A stretch of 64,000 nt of DNA from Eudorina sp. 2006-703-Eu-15. Lineage: Eukaryota; Chlorophyta; Chlorophyceae; Chlamydomonadales; Volvocaceae. The notes below the pieces were generated by a model. That model saw only the letters and a program-made list of their open reading frames with translations. It did not search any database and was not told the DNA's origin. The stretch is from positions 242,001-306,000 of the forward strand of contig BDSI01000060.1 of assembly GCA_003117195.1 (NCBI GenBank), given 5' to 3'. Of the stretch, positions 13,119 to 37,500 are shown piece after piece. A program made the position numbers and the translations under genes. The stretch's first letter is position 1. The number at the start of each line of letters is the position of its first letter.

Positions 13119-14104
13119 GGTGGCTGGATGCCCGGGACCTTGGGCCTCAAGGCAGGTGGCAGCACGTGTAGTGCGCAGGAAGACAGATGCCACCGTTGGG
13201 TGTTGTGTTGTGTGACAGCCTGGGAGTTTTTGAGGAAGTGGCTCGGCTGTGCGGGGTGCGGGATGGCGCAGTGCGTCGCGTTGCTTGGTTGGGGGAAAAC
13301 AGATGTACGACATCAGGAGATGGTGTCGTGCAGCGGGACGCGCGAATGAACGAGGCTGGGGAAGCGAAGGCTAAAGCGTCGACATCGGCATCGGGGGATT
13401 ATCTTAGAGACATTTGAACTTCATTTGATAGGAGTATTCGAAGTCGTCGGCATCAATCCGGTAAAACAATAAAATCGGATGGCAGGTCAGGCGGATGGTG
13501 GTGCTTGTAGGGTTCTCGGACGAGGCTCGGTGGCAGTAGGTCATGATGACTGGAGAGAGGATGGAGGGTGTCCCCAGTACGGGGTTTGACGGCGTGCTCT
13601 CCCCGGCCTGATAGGCGCCGAGGGCCGCCACCCGGGGGCTGTCGGTGCGTGTCGGGGTTTTCCACTACCACCTAGTCGGACATCGCGACGGCCGCAGCCG
13701 CCGTCATCACTCCTTGCGCGCAAGCCGCCCGACTACTTGGGCATATGACCCTTCGTTGTAACGAACACCGGGTCTAAACGGACCGCCGAGTCAACATGTA
13801 TGGGCTGCGCGCCTTGCAGTGCCGCCTGGGTCCCGCCCCCCGCGCGTGTCCCGGCCTTCGGTGATCGATCCGCCTTCACCGGGTGCGCAGTTCGGAGAGG
13901 ACCCCCGGGCGTGGGGCGCTTTAATAAGGCCCAGGTGGGCCCGGCTGGCGCCGCCGCCAAGCCTTCACCGTTCCGCCAACCCTGCGCATTTGGGAGGAAC
14001 CCGGGCGGGGGCGGAGTGCACCGCCGCCTAGTCCCCACAGTTCCGCCGACTCTGCAGCCAGCGGACAGTCTTGCCTTCAGGCTGCACATCGCTCCAGGCT
14101 GCAT

Positions 14105-14175
14105 TCTCCCCAACCTCTGCCCCGGGTTCGTTCTTTGGATCTATTTCATTTTTCAATTTAATCCCCAACCTCTCC
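14105..14175 (-). repeat. dispersed repeat, copy A (inverted relative to 26625-26695)
   Basis: On the minus strand this reads GGGGATTAAATTGAAAAATG then AAATAGATCCAAAGAACGAACCCGGGGC. That closely matches the + strand at 26625-26695 (GGGTTAAATTGAAAAAAGAA, AACGAACGAACCCGGGG). Confidence 0.7.
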
Positions 14176-14232
14176 CCCTCGCAAAAGCGACGAGGCGATG
14201 CCGCAAGCACCCACTCTTCTCCAGGATGTGCT

Positions 14233-14468
14233 CAGGGTGGCTATCTTAAGATATGAATATATATTCGGCCAGAAATCTTGAGTTTCGATAGATACTTTCC
14301 CTCGGGAGAAAAATGAGGTTTTAGGTACTCATGGCCTCTCGCGCGGGGAAAAGCCCCCTTGAGTAGATAAAATGCCGGCAAAAGCTCCCTCCGACAGATA
14401 CTTTCAGCACGATTGGGCAAGGAGTATCTCCGGCCGTAGATACTCTGCAAAATAAGATAGCCACCCTG
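14233..14468. mobile_element. non-autonomous hAT-type MITE, complete, with 8-bp target duplication
   Basis: The ends are perfect 16-bp inverted repeats: CAGGGTGGCTATCTTA at 14233-14248 and its reverse complement at 14453-14468. An identical octamer GATGTGCT flanks it at 14225-14232 and 14469-14476. CAGGG termini and an 8-bp duplication are the hallmark of hAT elements. At 236 bp with no coding capacity it must be moved by a transposase elsewhere. The interior carries several GATACTTTC/GAGTATC-type subterminal motifs in both orientations. Confidence 0.85.
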
Positions 14469-17180
14469 GATGTGCTGCTGTGCACCCGACTTGAAAGCGG
14501 GCGGGCGGGTGCAGGCACTGCTCCCTCCCTTGCTTCCGCCGCGGCCATCACCGCTGGCCGTCTACCCGACTCTGTTCGGGGGTTGGTTGGGGTTGGTTGT
14601 TAGGGACCGTAGGGTTCGAGCAGTCCAGATGGCAGTTCAGAGGTGACGTGTCCGCGGCTCGTGCAACGGAGGTGAGATGCCCGCTCAGGTAACACACCTG
14701 CCAGAAGGTCGTGTCCTATTTAGGCAACATGATGCAACACGGGGTTGGTGCTAGGTGGGCCCTGCGGGCTGCGATTCCTCCAGCGAGTCCTTGACCACGA
14801 CAGGAAGCGCGGCGGGGGCAGTCAGGGCGGCACAGGTAGCGGGTGGGAAGCCAGTGGACAAACGGTACACGGGCCCTCGACCGGGACTTACGAACCTCGT
14901 ACAACGTCGTACCCTAGGCTGGTATCCTGTGTACGGCAGGTCCATCAGTGTCCTCCCACAACCGCCCTAGAGTGACCCTTCCAAGAAGGGGGCACGGGGG
15001 CAACGCGATGGGGCGCCGCACGCCCGCGCTTCGACCAACTGCACTTTGGGCGTCCACAGTAAGGTAGCTGGGTGTATCCCTCTTGACCAGCACTGGTGGG
15101 CGTATCCTAGGGTTTCGTAGCTTGACCCTCTGACCGAGCGGCGGCGAGGGCGGCAGCCCTCCTGGCACTGTTACACGGTCACATTAGAGGGCATTATATA
15201 TACTATACCACATAGTACCACATAGTAACACGACACCGGGGGTGGTGCGGTGTGGGGGTTACAACGCGTGCGCGGCCCGTCCTCGCAACCGGGCGACGAC
15301 GATCACGCAACCTTGATTGGGAGACACTGCTGCTGGATCCATACGACAGACAAACTCAATGACTGCAAGAACAAACAACAAGCACGGAACAAAGCAGCAT
15401 CAGAATCAGCAGTAGCAGCAACAGCAGCAGCCAGAACAGCAGCAGCAACAGCGGCAGCAACAAACCAACGCGAGAGGCCAACTGGAGGCATTTGTAACCA
15501 ACGCGAGAGGCCAACGGAGGCCGTTGATGCAGCCGATGACGAGAGGGACATGTGCACGCCCGGCAAGCAACCAACGAACACCGACCGACTACCGCCCATC
15601 CATACATATGGGATACTCCGCTGAGAGGCAGTGGTATTGTCGGAACTACGGTACTGTACTGACTCTTCTGGACGTACGAGGCACGACACCCTCGTACATA
15701 CTCGCAACCCGCGGCGTTTAGGACGGGGCCCACAGATAGATGCGGCAGCAGGCAACCGCATACACACGTGTGCAAGTGGTGTATATCCGCACGGGGGTGT
15801 GGGGGATTGGGGGCGCAAGCCCTAGCCGCCGACACGCAAGCGTACGACAAGCAGGGCTCGGGCCTCTCGGGCCCATTTCACAAACGTGCCGCTTCCGAAA
15901 CGCTCCAGACGACGTAATTATTAAGTTCCTGCTGGGAGTTCAGCTCTATCACGTGAACATCCGTACGTACGACCACCAATACAGTTGCCGCCGCAACAAC
16001 AGGACACAAGACAACACGCACCCAATGCGGATGCGCCTTGTAGATGGCTGAACAGCATCTCGAGACGACGTATACTGTGCCGTATTGTGCCGTACACCGC
16101 TGACGCGGCTGGTAGCATCGAGCTGAGGTCGTGCCAAAGTGGGTACGACGCGACGCGGGTATCACAACAACAACAACTCTCGCTCCCCAGCAACGACACC
16201 CAACTAACCGCAGGTACGACGCCTTGCGGGACGGTGTAACTTAGACAATTACACGATTACACACACACGCACACACACACGCACACACCACGGATCCTCA
16301 TCATTCCACGACACGCGCTGCGGGGAACAACGCTGCTCAACAGCACGACATTGCCACACATGTGTACGGCAGCAAGACGGCACGTGACCGGACAGATACG
16401 TGGGACGGTACAGCTACGGTACTACGCGGTAAGCCGCGCCCCCACTCCACGACTGCAAACACACGCACCCCTGCACAAAAGATCGCAACACCGCCACCGC
16501 CGCCGCCGCCGCCGCCGCCTTAGAACAAGGAGAAGCCGAGCCAGCACAACATGCGGATTCCAGCGGATTCTGAGGACAAAGGGATTCTGAGGACAAAGGG
16601 ATTCTGCTTGGCTGCCCCGACGGACCCGATGGCCCAACCCGGGGGGGCCCCGCGACTCTCGAAACCCCTCCGGGGCGCACATCTCCAAGAAGTGGGGGAG
16701 CACTGCTTCGTGGGTTTGAACGTACCGGTACAGGCCACCAGCCGCCACGCCTGCCTCCACGCCGCCCCCACCCTCCATGCCGCCTTCGCAGCGCCCAGCC
16801 ACGGCGGTACAAACGTAGGGCCCAGAACCAGCCGTAAACCGTTGACAACCGTAAACTGTCGACAACAACAGGGCCCGAAATCAACCATGGATGCCCCCAA
16901 CCAACGCCACAAATGCACGGCTGAACGACAAGCAGCGCGCACACGGGCAGCGCGGCCGCAAACCCGGGGACGGCAACAGCCTCTCCCGGCGACACTCATC
17001 TGCTCAGCTGCTCTTCGTTCTCCTCCTCCTCCTCCTCTCATAGGGCCGCACTGGCTCACCGCCGGTTGCTCAAAGCGCGGTTTCGAGCAACGGCTGGCGG
17101 CTCAGGCCGCGGGCGGTTCCAACGGCCGATGAACGGCCCCCAACAGACGGTGCTCTGCTCCGCAGCTGGGGGATGCGCCC

Positions 17181-29703
<12,523 letters not shown>

Positions 29704-32700
29704 TTGACCTTACGGGGTTTTCTGCTCGTGCTGCTCCTGCTTGTGAGTTCTGTGTCGCACTGCTGCCACTGCTACTGCCTGCAAGGTCGGGAAGTACGAT
29801 ACACAGCGGGTGGGAGGCATCGGCAAACAACCCCCCCCCCCCCGTGTTCCGGCTCCAGGGTTTCGGGGATCGTGCCGGTGGACACGGTTCCGCTGTCACC
29901 CCTCTGCGGCCTGTGAGATAGCAGTACGGCATACGGTCTGCGGCACGCTGATCCAGAAGGGCCTTGAAGAAGCATCATGCGCAGGCATGTCGGTCGGGTT
30001 CAAGTCACGCGCAAGTCAAGAGTTTGGGCGACGCTTGGGCGCGACGGGGCGGCGGCGTTTGGCGACTCGAGCGTTACGTTGCGGACCCGTCCGACCTCCC
30101 AGAGAGGCGTTTTTCATTGATCAGTATCGACATGCGCGTGTCGTTAAGATGCGGTGAGGAGGAAGATGCGACGTTCGCGAGGGTATGCGACGACAGGGAC
30201 CGGGCCTCTAGAGGGTATCCCGGCCTTCCCCGAGGTAGGGCACCGGCGACTGGGGTTCACTAGCGTTGCCGCGTCCGCGCAGATGCGCGCCTCGAGTAGA
30301 AGCAGCGATGAGCAGCAGGAACTTGTAGAGTGGTCTGGTGGATCATATATTTATTGCGGATCGGTGCGTCGCTATGTTGTGAGGGAGCCGTTGCGATACA
30401 GCTCCCTCGAGGTGGCCCAACGAACGCGGGGAAGTGAAAGATCGGCGACGGCTGCCCTTGCCTCGGTATTGAGCAATTTTTTCGTCTGCTTATTATTAAG
30501 AGGATTGTGCCGAGTGCCCGCAAGCCCGCACGGCTGGAAACGACGCACCTTGACGTCTGTGCCTCAAGGCTTGGGCACGAAGCCGATGCAATAGTCGTAA
30601 CCTGGACCTCTTGATATACAACGACACCAAGCCTGGTGTATTCCAACAGCTGCGTGCGTCTCTAAACCAAACGGAAGTGCGGCAGTCACTGCCGGAAACC
30701 GGCCCCGATTACACCAAAGTGTGGCATTATATCATAACACATATGAATGTATGTGATAAGACTGCTAGACGCTGTTGCACGGCATAGGATGTCAGGAGGA
30801 ATTGAGTTTCAGCAACATCCTCGACTTCGGACTGCGCAGGGATTTTCACCAACTATTTTCACTCTGGCTTCGTCGTATGCAATACAAGAGCTCGTACTAT
30901 GAGCGCAGCCAGCTAAAACTATTTACTTGATGTGTAGCAACAGCTACTCGCTGCAATGCCTCTGAAGTTGATCAAATTTACAGAAGCCAACTTATGTGAT
31001 GATCCCGTGTGTGGTGCCATGCTTACCGAGGCTGAGGTAACATCCATCCAACTGTCGGTACTCGGAAGTTGTTCGGCGGTTGGTCCGATCCTGTCCGATG
31101 AACGTGATTGAGCCGATGCGGAAGAGCGGTTCCACGGCTTCAAGGCACTTGATGCACCCTACTAAGCAACGTGTTGTTCACCTGGACCAAGACCCTCGGG
31201 AGGCAGCGCAGGGCAGCCCTTGGGAGTGATGGGCCGCTGTTCCGCCGCGGGGGTCGCACACTCAAAGCTGCCCGCGCACATTGGCCCTCCACCGCCATGC
31301 ATCGATCGACGGCCCTGGTCCATGTACTGCCCGCGGATTGCCCGTCCTTCCCGTCCCTCAATTCGGAATCCTCAACGCAGGCATGTTGAACGACGTGCAG
31401 GAGCCGTCTGCGCCTGCTGCCGTCGTGTTTAGAAATGCAACCCGTGGTGTTCTGCACTGCACTGCACCGCACCGCACAATGCTGCACACAACACCAGCGA
31501 TGATGCGCCGCCGGCCGTCATTCAGTCAGAAACCCGTCCTCTATGTGTGTGTTCAGTGCATGCATGTCACCAGCCATGATGAGCAAGCCAACCGCGGCAC
31601 TGAAGTCGACAGCCCATCATGTGCCACTCTAGCCACCTATGGCCCAACGCACCCAGGAGGGGCAGGCGGACCCGAAGGGTGAGCACTGCCGTACAATGTC
31701 GTACTGTCAATGCTGACCAGTACGCGTCGCCAGGAGACGTCTTACGAGTCCCTCGGCCTTTGACCCATACCAGGAGCAGCAAACATGGCTGAATAATCAG
31801 CAAACATGGCTACAAGGGTTGCGGTAGCGTCGTCAATTCAGTAAAATGAGAAGATAGGATGGATGAATGTGATGATCCCGAAGTCAGTTGCTTGCACACC
31901 CAACCAACTAAACGAACATAAAGATACGTTGTCGCGGGCCCGCGGCCCTCAACCCTCCCCCCCCGCCCCGGCCCCACCCCGCGCCCGCGCCTGGCAGGCC
32001 GCGGAGAAACCTCCAGCCCTTGCCGACACATTTTTTCAGCATGTACGGCATGGTACGACGGACTACCATCCGCACACCATATTGTGCCATTGCATACAAC
32101 TCAACCATCCACACCACCCCCGGTGATCAGCGACGTTCCCGGCAACGTTGAAAATGCTGATGACGGCCTGCTCACCAGCCCTGCAGGGAATCCAACTATT
32201 CAACAAGCCGTACGGGATGCAACCAATGTAACCAGCGAACAAGAGCACATACACGTTGGCCGATGTGCCCGCTGTACCCACCTTCGTTGCCCCTTTGAGA
32301 GTTCCCAAGCGCTGCCACACGCAGTGTCAGTGGTACGACCCTCTACATTTGGAGCGGAGTGCTTCAGCGGTCTCACCGATGGGCAGGAGGTGTAGCTGTG
32401 CCCCCGCCAGCGTCGGGCCCCTACCATCACGAGTGATAGCTGCACAGCCCAAAACCAATACACGGCGCACTCAACACATGCGGCACGGGGCGAAGCACGC
32501 GGCAGCGCGTCACTCCTCATGTGTTGTGTGGTACTAGGAAGCGGCGGCCGGCAGCTCCTGGTCGGTGTGCGTGTGTTTGGAGGAGGGACCTGCCCGCGTG
32601 CGAGTGTGTCTTGATGATGGAATGAGTCTGGCCGCGTTGCAACCAACACAACTAGGCCGGGCAGCAACCTAGCGAGACTCCGCATCGAACAGCGGGATCC

Positions 32701-34553
32701 ACAAAATCGACCAAACGTCCCAAGCCAAGCTACTTGGCCCGTTGCGGCTGTGTTCTCCATGTGCGAGCCCTACCTGCCCAGACCGGCCCACCCCCCCAGC
32801 CGCGTTGACCCCTCCTGCAAGCATCAGTAACCCCCCATTTCAGCTCGCTGCCACTCGTCCCGGATGATGACATGGCTCCCGGACATTGACATGCAGGGCG
32901 CGCCAGTGCTTCCACGCACGCCCATCAAGCCACTGCTCGCCGGGAAGGAGCCCCGAGTGCGGTCCGCGAACCCGTCGCGTCTCCGGCCCTGACGACCGAT
33001 TTCCCCTAGCCCCCCACCCTCCCCCATGCGTCACAAACCCATCACACCCACCGCCCCCCACCCTCCCCCCATGCGTCACAAACCCATCACACCCACCGCC
33101 CCCCACCCTCCCCCCATGCGTCACAAACCCATCACACCCACCGGCCCCACCCTCCCGCCCACGCTTACACTTCCCTGGAGTCCGCTGCCTCTGGGCGGGC
33201 CCCCCTGGACCATCCCGCCACCGTATCGCTGCGATTGCGCGCACCCACCACCACGTGGCCCTAACCGTCCCGGGGCGCCGTCACCTTCGATATGGGCATG
33301 GACGATCGATCAACCCATCAATACCACCATGCTGAAGGCAATAAAGGCATATTATCACAAATGTACAGCAAACACGATATGTAGTATAGAGCCATAGCGC
33401 CGCCGCAGGCAAAATGCATTTTTCGTCCCACGGGGGCCGCCCTTTGTGAGCGGCCCCGAAACGGAGAGAGCGCCTCCCGCGCGACACACAACCCGGATGC
33501 TGGGGCAGCTGCAGCCGCACAGGCCCCGTCCGCAGCCTGGTCGTCGACTGCCCGTCGTGGGCGTGCGTTGCACCTCCCATCACCGACAACGGAGGGAGCC
33601 CACACCCTTGCACCTCCCACCCCCGACAACGGAGCCCGCCCGCACCGCAGAACCCCTTCTTCCTGGCGCTCCCTGAAATGATGCGCAGGCCGCTCAGAGT
33701 TTAAGCTGAGCAGCATGGCAGCATGCAGCCCATCCACGGCCGCATGCGGCCCATCCACCGATCAGTACGGCGGTACCCGATGATTAGAGCCGCATTCGCT
33801 CAATACGGCTCCGCGCACCCTTTTATTGCCATCACCCCACTGGATGGGGTTACTGAAGATCACCAGGGACTCCGGGGGGAGGGGGAGCACCCACCCCCGC
33901 AGTTCAGAAGTCCCTCTTTTCCAAGGTCCCCCGACTTGCATCGATCACCCCCCGCGACCGTTCCCGGTGCCCCTGCCCACACAAACATACGAGACGACAG
34001 CGACGGCGACGGCGACGACGCCAACGACGTCTGAAGCTGACTAAAGCTGTGCTGTCATGCCTTGCTCTGTAAGGTCATGTGCTCACGACGCCCCCTGCAG
34101 CTTAGCCCCCCACACGCACCTCTTTTCTCGCGACTCAGTTCTCCAGTACCACACATACAAACACACACACACAATCTGGGGCCTCCTGCTTTGCCTGCTT
34201 AAGCAACACACACACACACAATATCTGGGGCCACGGTGGTTTGGACGGGCTTCTCACAAAACACAGCCCGCGAGAACCCACACATGCTGCTGCGTGAAAC
34301 CTACATATGATACGGTAGGCACATCCAAGCCATTTTGACCTTCACACCCTACTCCCCGCTGCAGGGTGAGGGAGGACCTGCTCCTGTCTTTCGCGCACTC
34401 TCGGACCAACTCCTCGACGGTCCGCAACCCACGACAACTAACGAGCGACAGCCATATGGGCAACCGCCTATCTCTCTCCCCAACATTCTAAGCCACGCAA
34501 ATTACCCCCCTTCCCGAATGACTCTTCATCAGCCGATCACTACCCCTCACTCA
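29704..34553. other. intergenic region between the dikinase 5' end and the cyclase 3' end
   Basis: No exon on either strand was supportable. It should contain the promoter of the minus-strand dikinase gene (right of 29703) and the 3' end of the cyclase gene (left of 34554). A 45-bp tandem repeat occurs at 33011-33160. I see no clear TATA box or TGTAA signal that decides a boundary. Confidence 0.5.
33011..33160. repeat. 45-bp tandem repeat, three copies
   Basis: The unit has ATGCGTCACAAACCCATCAC followed by ACCCACCGCCCCCCACCCTC. ATGCGTCAC recurs at 33026, 33071 and 33116. Spacerless direct repeats, so not a CRISPR array. Confidence 0.92.
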
Positions 34554-37500
34554 TCACTCCATCGCCCCCCCTCCCCGCGCGCGACCTCCCCTTCCCGACC
34601 GCGCGCCCGCCTCCGCCTCCACCTCCACTTGCACCTCCGGCTCCACCTCCGCCTGCTTCCGCAGCCGCACAAGCCGGCCGCTCGCGAACCCACCACCACC
34701 ACCACCACTAACACCACCACCACCACCACCGCTAACACCACCACCACCACCGCTAACGCCGCCGCCACCACCACCACCACCGCCACCACCATCACCGCCG
34801 CCACCAGTTACAAGAATCGACGCCAGCCCCGCCAGCGACGCCCTGGGCGTCTGGAGCTGCAGCGGCGCATCCGAGGGCAGTCCCAGCGCCCGCACCGCCG
34901 CCTGCTCCTGTTCCGTCCGCAGCAGCACCGACAGCTGCCGCATGCGGCCCGTCCCGCCGGCGGGCCGACCGGCGCTCCGCTGCGTGTCCATCATCTCCGC
35001 AGGATTCGGCTGGTGCTGGTGCTGGTGCTGCTGCTTGTGCTCTTGTTGCCTGTGGTCTTGGTGTTGCTGGTGAGCAGCGTCCCCGGCCGTCAGGAGGGAG
35101 AGCTGCCCGGTGCTGGTCGGTGCCGACGGCGGGTCCGTGCTGCGGCACAGCATCAGCTCCACAGGCTCCGGGAGGCCCTTGAGGGGCGTGGCGCCGAGCG
35201 AGAGCGCGAAGAAGGGCGCGGGGCCAAAGGGCGCGGAGGCCGACGCGTGGGCCGGGGGCGTCGCGCAGGCGGTCGCGATGGCCGCGTCGTACAGGTCGCG
35301 CGAGCAGAGGACCTGTTTGCGTAGTTGGATGGAGGGCAGGTGAGGGCGGGCGGGGTGGGGTAAGCGGAAGGGGAGGGCGGGAGGGTATAGCGGGGGCGAG
35401 GACTGCTGATGGCTTGTGGGGCAGGGGCGCCCGAGGGCTGAGAGGGGCGCCGAGTCCATTGCCGGGTCAACCCGCCGTAATACGAGTACGGTATGACAGT
35501 CATGCGTTCTTCCTCGTCCACGTATCCCGGCGCTGCCCTCGTTGCTGCCGTACTGCCGTACCTGCCCTGACGAAGCGCTGGAGGCGATCCGCGCGGCCCG
35601 GTTCATCACCCGTCCGCGGTACGACACTCGTCCAGTCGCTGCGTTGATGGTGGCGCGGACCTTCCCAAAGTCGATGCCCGCCTGCGAATGTGTTGGTTGT
35701 GTTGGTTGTGGTGGTTGTGTTGGTTGTGGTGGTTGTGATGGGTACGGTGATTTAAGTAATAAGACCTGGACCGCAGGAACGAGGCTTTGTGGTCACGGAC
35801 TTTGCCTATCCGCCGCCCAACCCCTCCCCGCCTGACCGCTGCCCCTCTCAAGCTGCACCCGCGGCCCCATCTCTTTACCCCCTACTCGCAGCCCATGACC
35901 CTCACCTCTTCGCCCTCACCTCCTCCTCCCCGTCTCCTTCCCGTCTCCTTCCCCTCCCCCACCACCTCCCCCCTCTCCCCCTCACCTTGATGCGCAGCCC
36001 CCGGAAGAGCACCTCCCTGGACACCCGGCCGTGCGAATCCACCCGCGCCACCGCCAGCTCCTCGCACAGCGCGTTCTCCAGCAGCGCCGCCGGCCAGGGC
36101 AGCCCCGGCAGCGACTCCACCACGGCCAGACAGCACCGCACCGCCTGGGCGGGGGAGCTGAAGGAGGTCAGGAGCAGCCCGCCAGAGGCCTCCACCTGGC
36201 GGGCGGGAGGGGCGGGCGGGCGGGGAAAAAGGCGGGCGGGCGGGAGGGCGGGCGGGGAAGGACGGGACGGGAATGGGCGGAGGAGGATGGGCATGGGGGT
36301 GGTGGTGGAGGTCGGCCAAGGCAAGGAAGAGCGGGGACGCATATGATGGAAAGGGTCACAGCAAGCGAGGGGCCAGCCGGGGCGGTGGGGGGCCATCGCG
36401 ACCCGGACCCGCCTCGTCATGGGCGGGTCGTCACGCTGGGTACGGAGTACGGCAGGAGAACTACAAGGGGGCCGCGGCTCGATTCGATGGCGGGTCAGGA
36501 CAGGGCCACGCGCCCGCCCACGGATTTTGCCGTAGTCTGGAACCCGGTTCCAGTTTCTGCCCAAAGGGACAGAAGGACGGCAAGGATGGCAGGTGCCCGA
36601 GGTGGCAGAGCCCACACGTGCCCAGTGGCACCGGCGACGCCACTCTTACAATGTAAGCCGAGCCGCCCTCCCGGTTGGCGTCCATGGCCCGGCCGCCGAC
36701 CTCAGCCGCCGTCCCAGCGCCCGCCGCCGCCGCGCCCCCTGCGGGCCCCCTGCAAGCCCGCGCCAGCTCCCTCGCGAATGCGCTCTCCAGCAGCCCCAGC
36801 GCCTGCCTCGCCACCGCGGTGTCCCAGGCCAGCAGGGACGCGGCCCCCACCACGTAAAGGAACGCCACGGCGGCGCGGCGGACCGGGGCTTGCAGCACAC
36901 CGACGGAGAGGCAGCGCCTGTGTGTACGTGGGCGGGGGCAGGGACGGGGGCGGGGGCCAGTTGGATGTGGTTGTGGTGGTTGTCATCGGTGTCATCAAGG
37001 TAACGAAATGGGCAGCTCACGTGGCGATGTAAGTATCAGGCAGCGCCATATGATGGTGGTGACGGCGCTGGGGATGGTGATGGTGATGGTGATGGGGATG
37101 GTGATGGTGATGGTGATGGTGGGGATGGTGATGGTGATGGTGATGGTGATGGGGATGGTGATGGTGATGGTGATGGTGGGGATGGTGATGGTGATGGTGA
37201 TGGTGATGGTGGTGATGGTGGTGGGGATGGTGGGGACAGCCTGTTGGGTCGATCAGATGACCACAGCTCAGCGGGGAAAGCTGCCCGGCCAGCGCGCACG
37301 CCCATACCCGCACACCCCACACAAAAGCCGACGCCCACGCAGCACAACCCAAACAGACACCAAACATGTGACATGCGCGTGACCAAACCCTAGACCCACT
37401 TGACCACTAGCGGCGGGAACAGCGCAAGCCGCCCCGCCAGCGGCTGCGCCACCGCCTGGTAGACCTGCTGCGGGGGCACATCCGGCTGCAGGTCGTGCTG

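Larger units (their letters stand above)
13119..17180. other. 4-kb gene-free stretch between convergent genes
   Basis: It lies between the stop of the + strand ShK gene and the last visible exon of the - strand dikinase gene. I looked here on the minus strand for the dikinase ATP-binding domain and found no recognisable exon. It holds a hAT-type MITE (14233-14468) and one copy of an AT-rich repeat (about 14105-14175) that recurs inverted near 26625. The rest has no assignable content. Confidence 0.5.

Noticed and set aside
14000..17100. ATP-binding exons of the water dikinase
   Set aside because: I searched the minus strand for the family motifs and found no block longer than a few residues.
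33011..33160. CRISPR-like array
   Set aside because: The 45-bp units are adjacent direct repeats with no unique spacers, and no cas-like gene exists in this eukaryotic sequence.
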